A stretch of 59,444 nt of DNA from Gnetum montanum (taxonomy: Eukaryota; Streptophyta; Gnetopsida; Gnetales; Gnetaceae), in the NCBI GenBank assembly GCA_015680685.1, contig MNCI01006151.1, positions 855,738 through 915,181 on the forward strand. The letters are read 5' to 3'. Below, piece by piece: positions 1 through 10,399 of this stretch (position 1 is the stretch's first letter; every line of letters begins with the position of its first letter). A program made the translations under genes and the position numbers. The notes below the pieces were generated by a model. It made no database searches, was not told the origin of the DNA, and saw nothing but the letters and a program-made list of their open reading frames with translations.

Positions 1-1996
1 GAAATTCAAACAAACGCTCATTACTTCAGATCTCTCCCTTACAACTCAGTCATGGGGGAGATGGCCACCTATGCTAACCACATGGGGCCCTCAGTTCTTT
101 TTCAGTTTTTGTTTTACACATTTTTGTTTTACAACTTTCTTTAACTTTTCTTGTTTTTGTTTTACAACATCATTATAATTTTTCCATTTTGTGTGTGTGT
201 GTGTGTGTATGTGTGTGTGCCATTATTCGTCATCCAATAAGTGTTCGGGCCAATGGGATGAACTATTTTCATATTGATTGCTAATGTTTGGTTTTTACCT
301 TTAAGTTACATTGTTGATACTAAGGTATGTTCTTTTGATATGGCAGGCAATGAGATCACTTCATCCATCCATCCACCAACTTCTATGGTTTCCTTTGGCT
401 TGGAAATGTACAGTTCCCTTCTAATAAGAACTTTAACAAATCGGTGACTGGGTATTTCTCAAACTAAGGAAGGACTCACGAAATGTACAGGGTGTGACTT
501 CAAAGGAACTTTATGCTTTTGTGTTGGTCATTCACTTGGGTGCTTGGATGTTTTCTTCTTGATTTTTCTTACCGTTCCGATGTTACCCATTCTTCGGAAG
601 CTGAGACAATAAAAATAAAGAAGTCTTTGCATGGTGTGGTCCCCACACACAAAAACACAAAACACAAAATAAAAAGAAGAAAAGAAAAAGAAAGTGAGGA
701 TTCAAAGCACATCCCTTAGACGAAATAAAATTTGGGCTGCACGCACTGGTTATGGAACCAAAGTGTTCCCTCTAACTAAGGCCCTTCTCGCTTCCCATTG
801 CCTCATTTTGTCGGAATGGTGGTGGCTCTTTGAAGATGTATCCTTGTTATCCAAGTGGATGGTTTAACCAAATGCATTGATGCGAAGTCACTGGAAGTGA
901 TTGGTTTGAGCCCAGAGTTGGAATGAGATTCACCAAGTTACATTAATCATAAAACACACAAGGGGCTGTACACCACCTTGTTCTTGGGATTCCATTCCAT
1001 TTCTCTTCTTTCCATCCTTCTCTCCATTGTTCACCTCATTGCTAGTTGTATCATTAGTGTATATACCTTGATTGATGCATTGTTTTCTTTTTGGTAAATT
1101 CTTGCGGTTAAGACTTTAACTCTTGTTACATAGGACATTCCCAGAGCCTACGGACTCTTTGAATGTGGGATTGTCAGGGCATTAAGGGCATGAGCCTGCT
1201 TTGGGGAGGACCCACTGACATTCCTATTTGGAACATTAGTTAACTTCTTTTCCTTAACATTTTGCAATTAATTTTATTTTGTTCATTTCCATCTTGACAT
1301 CCACTTCATTGATGTTTTCAGTTATCCCTTTTTACCTATCTTTCTTACTCCTTTTCTTTCTCCATTCTAACGCTACTGGAGGTTCGCGATTAGTCATGGG
1401 GGTATGGGGCCTGATTTTTCGATTTTTCTCCTAAGCCCCAGCTTTTTTCGTTTTTCTTCCTAACCCCTATACCTTCAGTAGTCATCATCTACATATTCCC
1501 AGGTCCATATCCGCCATACCACAACCTAGCCAATGAACCTACACTGAAGCAAGGTATTATTTACTTAATGATTCAATTACCCTTGCTAATATATGATTGT
1601 GTTGTATGTGTAGATGGCAATCATACAACAACGGAATGGATATGGAGCAACTACTTGGAATGGAGCAGTGTTGAAGCAGCTATGCAAGGAGCAAAATTGA
1701 TAATGCGCTTACGGATGGACAACGGAAGGCGCAATCTAGGCGTTGGCAGCAACAAGACTCTTCTCTCTTCTTCTCTTCTATTCTCTCTCCTCTTTTCTCT
1801 CAGCTGCCAAATGTGGCCTGATGTCATTGTAATAAGGTGTTCACCCTTGTTATCATGAACACCAGTTGTGTCAAGTCTTGTAATAATGAATCGTTCACAT
1901 GTCATTCCATTAGGTCCATTTCCCCTAATAATCCCATACCTACCTGATCTTATTGTAAGGAACTCAAGGACGAGTTTTCATTTAGTCATGGAGGTA
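1..1996 (+). mobile_element. 3' internal noncoding region of a family-A Ty3/gypsy element
   Basis: No credible coding frame is present. The stretch ends immediately before an LTR starting TGATGAG. Parts of it recur upstream of another family-A LTR: about 1140-1260 resembles about 36320-36440, including the phrase 'gcattaagggcatgagcctg'. A purine-rich motif around 'gtcatggaggta' lies directly before the LTR, and variants of it (gtcatggggg) occur at about 50 and 1395. I read it as the untranslated 3' part of a retrotransposon entering from the left edge. The boundary with any host DNA is outside the window. Confidence 0.6.
191..219. repeat. (GT)n microsatellite
   Basis: The run is GT dinucleotides with a single A interruption, inside T-rich noncoding sequence. 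It is an ordinary simple repeat. Confidence 0.95.
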
Positions 1997-2021
1997 TGAT
2001 GAGATGCATATTGCACAGGCC

Positions 2022-2082
2022 GCGATATCGCGTCCGCTGCGATATCGCGTCCTTCCCTGCGATATCGCGTACGCGATATCGC
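2022..2082. promoter_or_regulatory. Four GCGATATCGC palindromes in the U3 of LTR A1
   Basis: The 10-bp perfect palindrome GCGATATCGC occurs at 2022-2031, 2039-2048, 2059-2068 and 2073-2082. The array ends 16 bp before the TATA box. The same position in LTR A3 holds five copies with single transitions. Position and symmetry suggest a binding-site array, but no factor can be named. Confidence 0.7.
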
Positions 2083-2098
2083 GATCTGCCACCATATC

Positions 2099-2106
2099 TA
2101 TAAATA
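2099..2106 (+). promoter_or_regulatory. TATA box of LTR A1
   Basis: TATAAATA followed by 'agaggcggcactcccctcat'. The same arrangement is seen in reverse in LTR A3, at about 21201-21211. It fixes the LTR orientation as plus. Confidence 0.75.
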
Positions 2107-2983
2107 AGAGGCGGCACTCCCCTCATTTCAATAAGATAGGCTAAGTAGCAAAGCTCTGGCGGATTGATCACCCCAGAGATAGAATATTTTCCATGTGCCC
2201 GCAGTAGGAGTCCCCTAAGTGAACGGTTCTTTATTCGAGCAGCTTTGTACCTCAACGCAAGTTGTGTACGGCAATAAATACGAGCTTTGCGGATAAACCT
2301 TGCAGTGCATGGATAGGTTTAATTAATGTTATTTACTGCTTTCCTAGTAACGCGACATGAGTACAACTTGGTTATGAGCGTTGATGAACGTGTACGGCTA
2401 GCCAAGGAATCAGCTACACATCGTGATTAGATTCTCTCAACCCTTTCCTCCTAGACGTGAGACAAGTACGACTTGATTACGAGCATCCACAGATGTGTAC
2501 GGCTAGTCAAGGAATCGGCTGCTTGTCACACTTAGGTTAGTTAAGTGCCTCAGTACGACCGCTTCAAGCACGTGCATTACGTGTGGTGATCCCAGTAACG
2601 ATTAGCGTTTGGTAGCCATAGTTGCATAGTTCAGGGTGTGTACGGTAAGTGGGAATGGATGCTGACGCTAGGACTTAGTGCTATAGTTAGAGTTAGTTTT
2701 AGTTTCTCTACCCTTCACCTTTTAGCTTAGGAGATAAACCGTAAAATACCAAAAAAATCATATACCTCAGACTTGCTTAACCATACACCGTGACACATAC
2801 AAGCAAGCCTGGGAAGACAACGAACGATTAACCCCAAGTGTTTCTTGTGGCGTTAAGACATTTAGTCTGCGGAGTTCGACCGGATCGCACGTGCTACGCT
2901 CGTTTCGTATGGTTGAGTGTAGGGGTACCTCACCACTCATCACTTGTACAATGATCTTGTGTAACATAACTAGTCTAGATAAC

Positions 2984-3009
2984 TAGCACCATCCCTAAAA
3001 ATGGTGCTA
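2984..3009. other. Short inverted repeat between two opposed LTRs
   Basis: TAGCACCAT and ATGGTGCTA form a 9-bp inverted repeat around an 8-nt loop. It sits in the roughly 68-bp spacer between LTR A1 and the inverted LTR A2. It is probably debris from the head-to-head arrangement. Confidence 0.4.
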
Positions 3010-3010
3010 A

Positions 3011-3805
3011 TGATGAGCGGCGAGGTACCCTTACGCTCAACCATATGAATACGAGCCTATACGCACAATCTAGTAGAACTTCGTAGATGGACTAGTTGTG
3101 GCACCTAGATAGTTATATGTTGATTGCAGTTCATTGTCTTCCCACCTAGACTAGTAGTAGCATTGTCACATATGGTTTAGTCTAGAGTGAGGCATATGAT
3201 GTTGTCCTAACTCTATGTTACTCCTGATAAAAAAAAGATAAATTAATTAGATTAATAGTAAGAGAAAAACCTAAATTAGCCTATGGTGATGGTATTTTTC
3301 CTTAACTATCTATACATGTCTTGGACTTTTTGGGATTACTACTGGGCATGCCAAGTATTTGCACTTAAACGCTCATGATTAAGGCATACACATTTCACTT
3401 AATGATAGGAAAAGTAAATAACAATAAATCAATTGTTAACTAAAGAAGACATTATATAATTAAATCAATGAAATTAATCTAAGTGAATGCTACAATGATG
3501 AAAGTAATATTGATCTTTATTGTTGGTCATGCACATGTCCAACTACGTCACACTTGAACAAAGGTGTCGTACAATTACAAGCATCACACTATAGGCATGC
3601 ACTAGGAATAACTAGCTTGGAAGAAAGAACTGAAAACTAAACTAACAAAAAGAAAGAACTTCTAACTCTCTAATGATCTCCCCCTCCCCTCAATGTGCAC
3701 CTGAGTGCTATATTTATAGGCTAACACATGAATCATGATGTCGTATCTAGGCCGTGATATCTCATACCCAATATCGCGTACCCAATATCAGGGCTTGGCA
3801 AACCG
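3011..3805 (-). mobile_element. Family-A LTR (A2), inverted and decayed
   Basis: It starts TGATGAGCGGCGAGGTACCC, which is the reverse complement of the family-A LTR 3' end. It continues with 'ctcaaccatatgaa' as in A3. A reversed TATA ('ctatatttatagg') lies at about 3709-3721, followed by degenerate palindromes at 3755-3790 such as 'caatatcgcgtaccc'. The right end is not sharp. The interior is more diverged than A1 and A3, so this copy is older. Confidence 0.7.
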
Positions 3806-4244
3806 TGATTCATTAGCAGTGCTAAATTTGCAAGAGTCCAAGGAGTTGGGAAAATAAGAATTGAGAGAATAAGGGCCAACAAGAAAAAACAATAAAAGTT
3901 ATTAGAACAATAGTAGTAGCAACAATAGCTACTTGAGCAATAACAACAACAATAATATGAGTTACTAGAAAAGAAGTAGAAAGAAGGTGAAAGCTCATTA
4001 TTAGTTCCAACTTTCCTAGATTTTCCCTTAGGATATCTAATAAAAGAAGCAGCTCGATCCTTCAAGGTGAAGAAGAAAGAGGAAAGAATCATTTTAAGTA
4101 AAAAGTTACAAACCAGGCTAGAAACAAAGACGAGCATTACCTTTCTTGATAAGGAAGATGACCCATTGATGGGAAGATAAAAGTTAGTGAAGAAACATTA
4201 AGATATATAAGAGATAATAGTTGTTTTGATCAAGGACATGGGGT

Positions 4245-4710
4245 AGGTTGCTGATAACAAGATTGCCAAGCTTAAACATTTTTTGATCTAGAATGAATAA
4301 GAAATATCCAAATTAAAAGAACTTAAAAACTCCAAGGATTTGAATGAATAGCTTAAAGCCACAATAATAATCAAGGAGTTGTTGTTGAAGAATAAAGAGT
4401 AAGCTAGTCAATAATTAAAGGAATAAATGGATATTATAAGCTTAGAATTGGAAGAGGCTAAGAAAATGAAAATTTTAAATCATGCCTACTTGCTACAACA
4501 AAAGTTTTAAGAGCTAATTACTAAATCCAATTTCTAGAAGGAATGGGTAAGAGAAACTCCAGTGGAAATTGAAGAAGCCAAACGAAATAAAGCTATTTTG
4601 GTAAGATTTGGTAAGAACAACAATTGAAATGAGAGAGAGACTAGCATTGTTCAAAAGGGAATTTCTTGATAACACCATAATGGTAGTTGCAAGAGTGATG
4701 ACTAACATTA
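4245..4710 (+). pseudogene. Decayed coiled-coil ORF, copy A
   Basis: One frame reads as a Lys/Glu/Leu-rich coiled coil (for example 'ELKNSKDLNE' and 'LELEEAKKMK'), broken by in-frame stops that all sit where Gln codons would fit (CAA/CAG to TAA/TAG). The tail needs one frame change. Relative to the copy at 19235-19710 it has a small deletion near 'gctattttggtaag'. I do not recognise the protein. It may be part of an old transposable element rather than a host gene. Confidence 0.45.
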
Positions 4711-4719
4711 ACTAAAACA

Positions 4720-6500
4720 ATTTCAAATTGGAGAAAGCTTGTTCTATAGTAGGAGTAACACTAACTAGGCTAATTCATTAACTAAATTAGAAGCTAGTGA
4801 AGCAATCGTAAGGAGGTAATAAAGAAACTAGACCAATCGAAGTGACATACATAGAACCAGACAATCAAATTCTTGTGCAATTATGACAAGTTCTCAAAAA
4901 AATTGCCAATAGAAGCACAACTGATACAAAGAATCAAGATAGCCTTTGAAATGGTACAACTATTAAATAGTTTGCAACTTTCTAAGAAAACTGTAAAACT
5001 AATTAAGTCTTAGTTGATATCATAATTGTTGTAACTGTTGAAGTTACTATATAAAGCTTCAAGCATATGTGTAAGAAAAAGGAGGGAAGGAAGAATTTTT
5101 GGTTAAAGACAATTGTAAGATATTCTCTTATAATGACATTCTAGATAGGTTTCAGTTTTTTCTTTGAGGCTTTCCATTTAGTTTGTCATTCTTTTCAGAT
5201 AGCTTTTTAATTGTTTAGCTAGATTTGCATATAACTATGTTTTAGTAAATAAGATTTTTGGGATAAGATATTTTCTTGAATCACAAAGGTTTAAGTTATT
5301 TTTGTTATGCTCATTGAACGGGATAGCATTCCTAAGTGTTAGGTCCAAATAAGTTTAGCGTAGAATTAGTGCCATTCTAGGTATAAGTTTGAGCATTATG
5401 AATAATCATTTAATGTTAGGTTTTGGCTCTGTGTAGCATCACTTCTACAATGCATAGCTTTTGGGAAGTGTATTAGTAGATATTTGAAATTCATAGAATG
5501 GAAAATTCTATAAAATAAATTGTTTACTGTCATAGCCATGTAGAATCTAGAACTTAGTGATTAGGAAACTATTAAAAATCACTAAAGCTTGTTATTAGTA
5601 ATTACAATTGAAGATAATACTTAAAATACTTTAAAAGAAACTTAAGAATATATAAATTAAGATATAATTAGTTCAACAAACCAACAAAAACTATTTAAAG
5701 ATATCTATGCCTCAATAAAGCTAGAAAACAACCACCTAAATCACCTAAAATGAACAACCAAATTATTGTGTCCAAGGTGGTTTATTAAAAAAATCTTCTT
5801 CAAACTTGACCTCCATGATATTCCATCTTTTCAAAAGTTGATGACGCATAGCTCTATATGCCTTCCTTCAGATGATCTCTCCCACCGTGTGATCAAAAGA
5901 ATTAAACTTTCCTTAAAATCGTTGTCTTTTGATGTTAGTGCTCTCCCATAGAGAACATCATTGTCAAGTTGCAATTGAATTACAAATCTTATCTCTTTGC
6001 AAGCGAAGTTTGAGTTGTCTACGAAACATTGTCCTGCTCGGTACAGTATTCCTTCCATCCCTTTAAGGTGTTGCGGACTTCGTAGGCAACGATCAGATAT
6101 ATTAGGAAGTATCATACCGTACCAATCAGGGATAAGGTGGTATTTTTAAGTCTTAGTGTGCATTTTTCAAGAGTTCCACCTGTAAGAAACAACGCCGCCG
6201 CCAGTAAAGGTTAAAAATAGCAATTCAACGGTTTGCTGCTACAACTTTATTTGACATTTCTGTTCATATATCTTTAAAAACAATATCGATGCTGCCACGA
6301 CAGCATCCAGGTGATAAGACGGAGATCGCATACGTGGACTGGACCAAAAGCAACAATTGCAATGCAAGGCACTGGGACATCATTTGCTAAACTCGAAAGT
6401 TCTCAACGATCTCTGCAACAGCAAACACGTATAGATATCATTGCTGTAGATCCAACTCCATTGCATCCTGAAGAAACCAAACTTTAACACTCTACGCTCT
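4720..6500. other. Noncoding upstream region of the duplicated gene start, copy A
   Basis: AT-rich sequence with no convincing gene. It matches 19710-22540 with a clean gap at 5297, where the B copy carries a solo LTR. The part from about 5760 to 6500 is less AT-rich and may be promoter-proximal or untranslated sequence of the gene starting at 22675. An open stretch near 6290 is frameshifted by one base compared with copy B, which argues against coding. Confidence 0.6.
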
Positions 6501-6541
6501 TGCTTGCTTCTACGTAAGCCCTCTCTTCCCCTCGTCAAACG

Positions 6542-6547
6542 TATAAA
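6542..6547 (+). promoter_or_regulatory. TATA box of the duplicated promoter, copy A
   Basis: TATAAA lies in 'gtataaagtttcaccgg', 114 bp before the ATG at 6661. Copy B has the same element at 22553 ahead of the complete gene. The promoter-proximal sequence is conserved in both, so copy A could still drive transcription into the viral DNA. Confidence 0.5.
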
Positions 6548-6660
6548 GTTTCACCGGTTGGAGACATTTGAGTGAACATTTATGATTCAGTTTTCAGTTT
6601 TCCATCCGTGTAAGTGAGTTCTGGTTCGTTATTTGTATTACTGTTCTTGTTCCGTTATTG

Positions 6661-7104
6661 ATGATGGAAGGTCTATTGTTAGGAATTGTAAAGTCAAGGT
6701 CTGCTATTCCAACTACTACTGCAAATGCATGGAAACTCCTGGATTGCTACAACTCATCTTCTGCTGTTAAGCAGACGCACAAACTTCCGCCTTTCATGGT
6801 CTATCAGGAGACTGTCCGAAGATTTGGGTTCCAAACAATACCAGATTGGGGTGTGACTCCGGGAGCCACGGCTAGAGCATGCAGTGCTCATCTCAAGGTT
6901 ACGTGGAAAACGCAAGAACGTCTGCATGGGACACGATCTGGAAGACTTAGCAAGCGATACCAAATCCATAAAGCTCAACGTCAACTGCGCTCTGCGCTCT
7001 TCTCTCTCGGCACTTCTCAGGACAGAGCTATCGGACTAATTTCCCAGCCAAACTTTAAACTGCTCTTCAGCAAAACACAACCGATTCACGCAACGACCGA
7101 TTAG
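6661..7104 (+). CDS. Chimeric ORF: truncated host exon 1 fused in frame to EPRV leader
   Basis: The first 60 or so codons, ending in 'RRFGFQTIP', match exon 1 of the gene at 22675. The match stops at 6842. The remaining codons, from 'DWGVTPG' to the TAG at 7102, are the viral leader read on its antisense strand and have no expected function. The frame stays open for 147 codons. The N-terminal host part is Ser/Thr/Lys-rich and resembles a plastid transit peptide. The remaining exons are missing here, so this is a broken gene copy. Whether it is transcribed is unknown. Confidence 0.6.
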   Translation: MMEGLLLGIVKSRSAIPTTTANAWKLLDCYNSSSAVKQTHKLPPFMVYQETVRRFGFQTIPDWGVTPGATARACSAHLKVTWKTQERLHGTRSGRLSKRYQIHKAQRQLRSALFSLGTSQDRAIGLISQPNFKLLFSKTQPIHATTD

Positions 7105-7309
7105 GGTACACTTAATCAAGAGACAATTGGCTGCAGCACCAGGGTTTCTCACAACAAACACAACGTAAGCAGATTTTAGAGTGCTAGGGCAGCGAGTTTG
7201 GAATAAACTATCAATGTGATAGCAAAAAAGATGCAGATCAAAGAAATTGCAAATCCAAGATATAAGAACACTCCTTCTATATCTTCAAGCTTCATATTAC
7301 AAACATGCA

Positions 7310-7375
7310 GACTATTCTCCTTTCTATTCTATTCTCTTCTTTTCTTTTTCTATTATTTTCTATTTATTCTATATC
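7310..7375 (-). promoter_or_regulatory. Purine-rich leader with AATAAA, EPRV copy 1
   Basis: On the viral sense strand this is a long A/G-rich tract containing AATAAATAG (plus-strand TTTATT at 7363-7368), about 30 bp downstream of the TATA box. Caulimovirids keep a polyadenylation signal just downstream of the transcription start so that the terminally redundant RNA uses it on the second pass. The same tract is at about 13717-13775 in copy 2. Confidence 0.5.
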
Positions 7376-7397
7376 AACTCCTAGGCCTGACCTCTTA

Positions 7398-7403
7398 TTT
7401 ATA
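7398..7403 (-). promoter_or_regulatory. TATA box of EPRV copy 1
   Basis: On the minus strand this is TGCTATAAATAAGAGG, the only strong TATA in the viral intergenic region. It lies between the end of the polymerase region and the PBS. It is conserved in copy 2 at 13814-13819. Confidence 0.65.
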
Positions 7404-7675
7404 GCATTTGAGGTAGGGGTTGGCGTACAAGCCACACCAATGACTCACCACACTTATCTAGATATGACCCACACACTTATCTAGATAACTACAACATACA
7501 TGACTCACACATGATGCTTTATCCTTATCTTTTAGATGGCTTTTAAGATAGCCTTGTGGACTACACAAATTTTCCCACGTGCTTGAAGACAATCGGGACA
7601 ATTTTTGATGAGTATGGATAACTCGGATCAGACCTAAGCTGGCGTTGACGATGATGCTTCATTCGGTGGTTGTAA

Positions 7676-8100
7676 CTATTTTGGAACTATCGGCTCATTC
7701 TTGTACCAAGTGACATTTTCAAAAAGATTAATTCGTTGAAACGAATTGCACAACTTGGCTTTCCATCCATTCAAACCGACAATGTGGTTGATGTAGTTCC
7801 GAGCATTATCATTTGAAAAAAATAGTCTTCGAATAAGCAATAGGTTGTCAAACACTTCCATTTGGGACAAGTGTGTCAAGATTCTTGGCTCGAGAAAGCT
7901 CCATCATAGATTGTCAATGACACAATCTATCCTTTTTGCCATGTTGATGAACAAATCAAGTGTTGGATATTGTTTGTTAACACTCATTGTTGATTCTTGA
8001 GAAAAGAATTTGGTAATGTGGCAACACCATCGAACTCGTTCTTCGAGACTAGTAAGTGGCCATGATAGCCAATCAACATCATTTTGCAGGAGGTTCTACG
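7676..8100 (-). pseudogene. EPRV copy 1: C-terminal region after RNase H
   Basis: An open stretch of 67 codons on the minus strand, with 'MEVFDNLLLIRRLFF' and 'HIVGLNGWKAKLCNSF', continues the polymerase frame past RNase H. It recurs with differences at about 14080-14500 in copy 2. I do not recognise a domain. It may be a C-terminal extension of the polyprotein. Stops separate it from the RNase H part. Confidence 0.45.
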
Positions 8101-8104
8101 AACT

Positions 8105-8340
8105 ACTGCTTCCTTCAGGCTGTAACATTTTGATTTGTGGCTTCAATTCTCTAGTAAGAGCATCAGGTAAGAAATTTACTAAACCATGTATTCTTTCAAC
8201 AGAAAACTAGTATTGGCTTAACAGGAATTACCACCAGACAAATCTTTGTAGCTTGGGAGAAGGTGTGATTTTTCTTCTTAACAAAGCTGCAAGGTTAGCT
8301 AAATCAGTTCTTAAAATAAATGGACCTTCGATGATGGGAT
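8105..8340 (-). pseudogene. EPRV copy 1: RNase H C-terminal part
   Basis: Minus-strand translation gives 'FILRTDLANLAALLRRK' and then, about 40 residues on, a 'NFLPDALTREL'-type end at 8147-8178. The latter matches the conserved N-x-L-A/P-D-x-L-T/S-R-E ending of pararetroviral and Ty3/gypsy RNase H. Stops interrupt it, for example within the 'FVWW' and 'FLLSQY' stretch, and the first part of the domain is poorly preserved. It directly follows the reverse transcriptase. Confidence 0.6.
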
Positions 8341-9300
8341 TAAGCAGCAGCAAATTCTAGCATTCTGACTTGAGGTGGATGACTTGATTTGAAGCCTTCT
8401 TTGTCCAAACAATGGAACTTGATTTTACACCATCTAATTTCTGTTGTTTTATTAGAAAACTTATCTATATGTTTAGAGACATAATTAACACATCCTAAAA
8501 ACCTTAAACACTGCTCCTTATTCTCAAGGTGGTCTAGAAATTGAGTGATCTTTAGAAGGATATGAGGCTGCATGTAGATCTTTCCATCTTTAATTTGAAC
8601 TTCGAGAAATTCAATTTCTCTTTTACCAATCTGAAACTTGTGAGGATCCTTTGATAATCCTATTCCATGTTGTTTACACATGCTAACAAACTTCTTCAGG
8701 TGAGTGACATGATCTTCTAGTGATTTAGAAAAGATTAGGAAATCATCAATGTAATTTGCAATAAACTCAAGATACTTCCCAAAAATTGCATCCATTCTAT
8801 GTTGAAATTGTGAAGGGGCATTCTTCAATTCAAACGGCATCACTGTCCATTCGTATAATCCTTACGGAGTGCTGAAAGAAGTTTTATGAATATCTTCTTC
8901 TGAAATCTTAATCTGGTGATATCCACTCTTACAATCAAATTTGTTAAAATAGGATTTTACTGCAACCTTTTGAATCAGACTTTCTTTATTGGGTAATGGC
9001 CATTTAACATCTATGGTTACTACATTTAGTGGAATGTAGTTTATAACCATTCTTGCTTTACCTCTTTTGATCTCTACATGATTGCGGATGATAAAACTAG
9101 CACAAGAATAATTAGACTATGATGGTCTAATTAAACCTTTCTTCAAAGATTCTTCAATCTATTTGGCCATCTCTTCTGAGTCTACAGGGTTGAGCAGAAT
9201 TTTCTTGCTTTGGACTAGAATGTTGTGTACAGTTGGAATGTATGCAACTAGACTATCCTTATCCCAAAAATCTAAGGGATGTTCACAACAACAAGATTGG
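8340..9300 (-). pseudogene. EPRV copy 1: reverse transcriptase
   Basis: The minus strand carries the reverse transcriptase core: 'KSYFNKFDCKSGYHQIKI', a 'STP(stop)GLYEW' block, 'MPFELKNAPSQFQ', and the catalytic box YIDD (8742-8753) in 'IANYIDDFLIFSKS', followed by 'GIGLSKDPHKF'. These are the caulimovirid versions of the palm motifs. The domain is split into segments by stops, including a TAA in place of the usual Gln after 'STP'. It would have copied pregenomic RNA into DNA. This copy cannot make a full enzyme. Confidence 0.92.
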
Positions 9301-9527
9301 AGTTCTTGAAAACATGGTACTAACCTCTATTTTTCTGTATTAAGATCAATATGTGCTTTCTTGAGTTGTTGGAGATTCTGATACTTACCTCTTGCAATAT
9401 CTTCCATTTCATATTGTGAGATAATCTCTGTTACTGTTGGATTTGGTCTAAACTACTTCATTTGCGGATGTTTATTCCTCTGCATGGCTACTGGAATTCT
9501 TCCAATAATGATCTTTGGTCTTGGATC

Positions 9528-10283
9528 TTATAATGGTGATGAATAGACAATCATCTCTGGACCAATCGTATAAGGGCCAATGCTATCCATAAAATGTGCT
9601 CCTAAGCCAATATCAAATCCACTATCCGAAACTTGGACAAAATTAGTTGTGCCCACATATTCATCATTTAATGAGATAGGGATATTAAAAGAAAAATGAG
9701 ACAGGCTTCTTACTCCATTCATTGTCTCAAGAGTGACTGGCTTAGTATTTTCTTCCCGTTTTTCCAGAACATTTTTATGAAAAAAATTAAGAGTCTCACC
9801 TGTATCAATGAAGGCTTGATACTTTCTCCATTTTTTGTCTCCATCTACTACGATCTTGATTGGGATCAATAAGACAATGTGTAGTGACAGTAAATGTTTG
9901 ATCTGATGTTGGATCTCTGGAGCTGGCTTTGGTCTCTTAAGTCTGGCCTTCTTTTCTTCTACATTAACTGGAAATTTCTTCTGATAAGTGGTTATTAGAA
10001 ACTTTGGGACCTTTTGCACAATCTTTGCAGGTAGTTCTTCATCTATTGATATATCTTCTTGTGTTCCCGCTTTCGGTAGAACTTCTTTGCAACCAAATGT
10101 TGAAGATATGATGGGTTCTTGATCTCCTAATTCTTTTTCTGTTTCCCATTTATGGTCTTCTTCTGAAATATCTGACTCAAGCCACTCTTCTAATTCTTGC
10201 CAACTGCAATCTATTTCTGCATTGGTTTCTTTAAACTCATCAAGAGAAATATTTGAAAACCAATCTTCATCTGTTACATCCAT
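9528..10283 (-). pseudogene. EPRV copy 1: acidic linker and aspartic protease
   Basis: This open stretch of 251 codons starts with an acidic segment ('SDISEEDHKWETEKELG'). It then holds a retroviral-type protease with the active-site triad DTG at 9798-9806 in 'AFIDTGETLNFF'; the family usually has DTGA or DTGS. 'DSGFDIGLGAHFMDSIGP' resembles the conserved second half. In caulimovirids this enzyme cuts the polyprotein. It is the longest intact part of this copy and lies directly before the reverse transcriptase. Confidence 0.8.
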
Positions 10284-10399
10284 ATCAAAAATTCCTTACA
10301 TCATGTTACTTCTTCATCCTGCATTTTCTTCTTTTTCTGAAGACTGTTCTGAATCGGATGATGGGCTACCTTCTGAATTTGGAAGAAGTTGAATGGTGA

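Larger units (their letters stand above)
1997..2942 (+). mobile_element. Family-A LTR (A1), 946 bp
   Basis: It begins TGATGAG and ends CTCATCA, so it has the TG...CA termini of an LTR. The whole length is homologous, in reverse, to 20299-21325, where the ends are proven by an empty site. Four exact GCGATATCGC palindromes lie at 2022-2082, just upstream of a TATA box. Phrases such as 'cgtatggttgagtgtagggg' near the 3' end recur in the other family-A LTRs. The flanks (AGGTA and CTTGT) are not a target duplication. Internal 3' sequence precedes it and PBS-like sequence follows, so it may be the shared LTR of a recombined tandem. Confidence 0.85.
4056..6842 (+). repeat. Direct repeat, copy A, of a 2.79-kb host segment flanking the EPRV cluster
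   Basis: The sequence from 'gatccttcaaggtg' to the TACC at 6839-6842 is repeated in the same orientation at 19032-22854. By eye the two copies differ by only a few percent. The B copy has an extra 1.03-kb LTR and the A copy lacks about 20 bp near 4600. The segment holds a decayed coiled-coil ORF, noncoding sequence, a promoter and the start of the gene that is complete at 22675-24690. In copy A the gene start runs straight into viral sequence. Confidence 0.93.

Noticed and set aside
3733-4137. 134-codon minus-strand ORF with Cys/Tyr/Ser runs
   Set aside because: It is the antisense reading of an AAC/AAT-rich low-complexity tract next to LTR A2. It has no domain and no support.
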